Assembly: GCF_030272615.1 (NCBI RefSeq)
Contig: NC_081409.1
Span: 207,001,190-207,065,189 of the forward strand
DNA: 64,000 bases
From: Cryptomeria japonica
Lineage: Eukaryota > Streptophyta > Pinopsida > Cupressales > Cupressaceae
Direction of reading: 5' to 3'
The notes under the pieces are model-generated. The model made no database searches. It saw nothing but the letters and a program-made list of their open reading frames with translations, and was not told the DNA's origin. The position numbers and the translations under genes were made by a program. Of this stretch, positions 60,280 through 64,000 are shown piece by piece. How positions within the stretch are numbered: position 1 is the first letter of the stretch; every line of letters starts with the position of its first letter.

Positions 60280-61500
60280 TCCATTCCCTATATCCTTACT
60301 AATAATGTTTTATTTAAGAAGAATTTAAATGGTGTTCTACTGAGATGTATTGATAATGAACAAATTGATTTCCATGATGGAACTTTAGGGGGTCATTTTT
60401 CCCCTTAAACAACTACTTGGAAAATAATGAGGGTTGGCTATTACTAGCCAAGTTTATTCAAGGATGCCCATGCTTGGGAAAGAAAGTACACAAAGTGTGC
60501 CATGTTCGTAGATAAAGAAAAGCTTCCAACTTTGCCATTGCAGCCTATTTAGGTAGATCAACCTTTTGTGAAATGGGGAATTGATTTTATTGGCCCCATA
60601 AATCCACCTTCAAGTGCTGGGCATAGGTGGGTTATTACTGCTACTGACTATTTTACAAGATGGACTAAAGCAGTGGCCCTAGAAGAATCCAATGAATCAA
60701 CTATTTTGAATTTCTATGATGATTTAATAACTAGATTTGGGGTTCCTGAATCTATCATATCTGATAATGCTTTGGATTTTGTTGGTTTGAGGGTGAGTGA
60801 CTGGCCAGTTGAAAATGGCATCTATTTGAACACATCCTCCAATTATTACCACAGGGTAATGGTTTAGCATAATCAACTAATAAGAACTCAATAAAGATTA
60901 TCAAGAGAACTCTGCAAGATAATCAGAGGGATTGACACAATAAGTTGAAATCTTCCTTGTGGGAAGATAGAATTACTCCTAAAAGATCCATTGGTAGCTC
61001 ACCCTACAAGCTGGTATATGGTAAAGAGGCAAGGCTGCCCATTTCTACTGCACTTCTTGCACTTGATCTTGCAAATGCTCTTGCCAGTTTTGAATCAAAT
61101 GATCCTATGGAGGTGAGGTATTTTGAGTTATTAGAGTTTGAGGAATCCAAAGATAAAGCAATGAAGACAATGGAGTATCAACAAATCCAAATGAAAAGGG
61201 GTCTTTGATAAGAAAGCGACTCCCAAAGTCTTCAGAGAGGGAGATATTGTGCTAAAATGGGATGAGTTGAAGAGTAGGCCAGGGAAGCACACCAAGTTTG
61301 ACAATTTATGGACTGGACCCTTCATCATTTTTGAGTGCAAGGAGCACAATGCATTTCATCTCTCAACCATGGAAGGAGAGTTGCTACCTATCCCTGTGAA
61401 TGGGATACACGTCAAATGTTGGTTTGAGGTATGCAAATTTTCTGTGTATATTAGTATAGGTTTCCAGCTTTCAATAAAGTGCTGCTGCACTCTAGTTTAG
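60280..61500 (+). pseudogene. Integrase of element E
   Basis: Zinc-binding front (GTLGGHF...YTKCAMF) with stops, then the core WGIDFIGPINPP (first Asp), SIISDNALDFVG (second Asp) and NGIYLNTSSNYY. One base is missing after YY (a CCA codon reads as CA). In the restored frame the Glu codon of the D-D-E set is a TAA at 60870-60872. The C-terminal part (60945-61208 and 61249-61500) includes YKLVYGKEARLPIS and KFDNLWTGPFIIFECKE, as in gypsy integrases. It cannot insert DNA. Confidence 0.85.
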
Positions 61501-61998
61501 ATGTTTTGGTTTTCCTTAAGTGCTATCTCAACACAGTTTGAGTAGTTGTTTGTTTTGTTTTGTTAGGTCTCCAAGGCTTTTTTTATATGGTAAAAGCAAG
61601 GGTTTTGTTTAACGTTGCGCTACTATTTGTATTCACTAACTGGTTGAGTATGCATATACCATTTATGACAGTAAGACTTATGTCTTACTGTCACCAAACC
61701 TTACACCCAATCAATCAGTGAGTATGATAGTAGTTCATTAAAGAATTGTCTTGAGTCAAAACAGTGCATGAGATAGCTCTCATTAACATGTCAAGTGCAT
61801 TTCCACAACCCATGATAGTAAACTCTCATGCTTCACTATCACAGATGCTAAACCTGTACTTTAACAAGCTAGCAAGGGTTATTCTCTACACTGTTTTGTG
61901 TTTCAATAGCTTTTGCTAAGTGACTATGTCCCCAAGACTTGTCTAGGCTATTAGTTTTAGTGTTTAGCAGGCAACCATTTAGCCTAAATCGCCAAAAA
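61501..61998. other. 3' noncoding interior of element E
   Basis: No open frame of note. It ends TCGCCAAAAA directly before the 3' LTR; a classic polypurine tract is not obvious. Confidence 0.5.
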
Positions 61999-64000
61999 TG
62001 TTACCAGCTTTTCACTTTTAGGCTCAATCAGGTAGAACCATCATGTTGTCAAGCAAAAAAGGTGCATTTAAAAAAAAAACCCTTACATTGTATCCACCAT
62101 TATAAAATACAATTAGCTTTAAAGATTAAGATTATAGATTTCAAGAAAAACATTTCGTTTTTATGAAAATGAACATAACATAGAAAGATTTGTGCAATCT
62201 TTTCTGAAAAATAATGTAATCTATATTCATTCAATACAAAAAATGTACATGTAGTCTCACACAAGCCGTGAGACTGGCCTTTACTTCTTTGAAACAAAAG
62301 AATAACAACAAATTTATGAAATAAGTAAAATAAAGGCATAAGAATGTAAATAGGGTAACCAGTCATTGCCTAGATGACTAGTTAGGCATCTTCAATGGTG
62401 GTCTGAAGCTGATTGTTTCTGCACATCCCGAGCCCTTCCAAGTGCCCAGATTCCTGCATTAGTCATAACAACGATGTTAGATCTTGAAGGATCCAAGAAA
62501 TGACTGGTTATATGCTACATGATCATGTTCTTATATATATATCAGTTGATCTCAATATGCACCAAAAATGCAAAGACATGTATCAACAAATATAAAAAAT
62601 AATCTTTTGTTAACTAGTTTGTTCCATGTGCAGTAGCAGGTCTAATCATTTTTAGTATCAACATGTGGGGTAAAATGTGGCCCCCACAAGGGTTGAGCCC
62701 AACATGCAAATGAAAGATACAATAACTACATTTTCCCCTAAGACAATTTAAGTCCAGAGTCTTGCCAAATGAATAATCAAATTTGAAAGAGAAAGGATAT
62801 CTGGTGTTGGTTTTTTGTATTCGCCATCAAAGGATTCATTTGGCAGAAACTTTGGACTTAAATGGTCTTAGAGTATAGTTGCCTTTCATGGAGTAACTAG
62901 TGAGTGGTATATACAACATTAAGTTCAGGCATGACAACGATGAGCAGATAAGAGCTAAGAAAAGGTTTTTTCAGGTTTAGAATGAGAGGACTTTGCTAGA
63001 GAATTCATGGCCAAAATTGCAATCAAAGCATAAGGGACTGTTTAAATATGTAAGGAAAACAGAGAGATTGGATTCAAGGACAATCATTACCTTGAGAGTC
63101 AAAGTGTTAGTGATAGAGAAATGATAAGAAAATAACAAAATAATCAAAGCACGAGTAGTTATAGCCCTCAAGTTCAGAGTAGCAACCATGGAGCCCAAAG
63201 TTCTCATAGAAAATAAAGTTGCACATTCATATATACATAGAATATTTTTATGTCACTGTCACTGTCATTTTTTGTATCTAAAATAGTCACAGACAAAGTA
63301 CTAATAGTAACAAAATAATGGGCATGGAAATAAATGTAATGCAAGTAACCAACAACATGTTCATTAGAGCAGCTGCAATCATACAAATGACTAGGAAACG
63401 ATGAGGTCTTCAAGAGCATTCGGAATTAGTAACCTAGTTGTCAAGAATTCCTTATAATTAAGTTGTATTCTTAATGAAAGATTATGAAGCCTTGTTTCAG
63501 ACTTTCGAAAGTCCAAAATGCATCATTAAGGAGCCCTATAGCCATATACAGTGGCCTTTATAATGCAAGAGTAGTGTAACTGCATTGTTATGACAGTTAC
63601 AGGAACATGGGTGAAAAGTTCAGTCAAGACATATGGAGAAGCTACAATACCCTTTGTGCTAAAACCCTAGTGCATCTCATTAGAAAATCTGTGGCATATA
63701 AAATACCCACTGAAGGGGGGTAGAGTTTGCAGTCCTAAATTACACCGAAGAAATGAAAGGATACAATAGCGTTGTCCACAAGGAACAAAATAAATCAAAT
63801 CACAGTACTGAAGACCCTCTGGAAAACGATTTCAGTCAAATATGGCTATATATGCAAAGTAGTGAGGGCAAATCTCTAGAACCCCAAGATTTCAAGGACG
63901 ACGACCATATGCAGAGTGTGTCGACTAGGGTTTTGGAAAATCGATGTCGGCCAAGAGCAGAAAAATAAAATAAAAACCATGAATTGATTCGTGAATATAA
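61999..64000 (+). repeat. 3' LTR of element E, truncated by the window
   Basis: Starts TGTTACCAGC and follows 49435-51460 closely, with a few small indels and substitutions. Continues off the right edge. Confidence 0.92.

Larger units (their letters stand above)
49435..64000 (+). mobile_element. Element E: very long Ty3/gypsy retrotransposon (3' end off window)
   Basis: Bounded by a direct repeat whose copies start TGTTACCAG at 49435 and 61999. The second copy runs past the window end, so at least 14.6 kb are present. Domain order is gag, zinc knuckle, protease, RNase H-like, linker, RT, RNase H, integrase. The gag-pol type and size suggest the Tat/Ogre/Athila side of gypsy elements; this is inference. 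It is interrupted by a 1.84-kb insertion and has many stops and frameshifts. Confidence 0.88.

Overview
The window looks like nuclear DNA of a seed plant, probably a gymnosperm. It is AT-rich and gene-poor, filled with nested and decayed LTR retrotransposons, and holds one intron-bearing plant cell-wall gene. The gymnosperm guess rests on the density and age of the elements and the very long LTRs; it is inference. I saw no rRNA, tRNA or CRISPR array, and nothing bacterial.

Layout. 1-4990: a decayed minus-strand LTR element (A) with a protease-like remnant. 6364-8871: a 2.5-kb minus-strand element (D) with 265-bp LTRs and no recognisable retroviral domain. 10440-11870: an array of diverged, partly palindromic units with a TATA box, followed by an unidentified broken coding region to about 15660. 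15862-23248: a complete but non-autonomous LTR element (B) with a perfect 5-bp target duplication, an open reading frame made of three repeats, and a protease remnant but no reverse transcriptase. 24130-27610: a tandem segmental duplication.

28321-32224: the only convincing host gene, a four-exon GT8 glucuronosyltransferase of the GUX family (xylan glucuronidation in the Golgi). Its first intron contains about six copies of a ~175-bp tandem repeat. 33900-42630: a decayed minus-strand Ty1/copia element split by a younger plus-strand copia (35360-42048) that has LTRs, primer site, polypurine tract and a perfect GACTT target duplication, but at least six in-frame stops. 43804-47862: the 5' part of element C, which shares LTR-end, primer-site and leader features with A and B and has a gag remnant. 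49435 to the window end: a very long Ty3/gypsy element (E) with an LTR of about 4 kb. It carries gag, protease, an RNase H-like domain placed before the reverse transcriptase, then RT, a second RNase H and integrase. It is interrupted by a 1.84-kb LTR-like insertion and its 3' LTR runs off the window.

No new biological system is clear. The best leads are the RNase H ahead of RT in element E, the A/B/C family with its triple-repeat ORF and shared hairpins, the palindromic array at 10.4-11.9 kb, and the intronic tandem array of the GUX gene.
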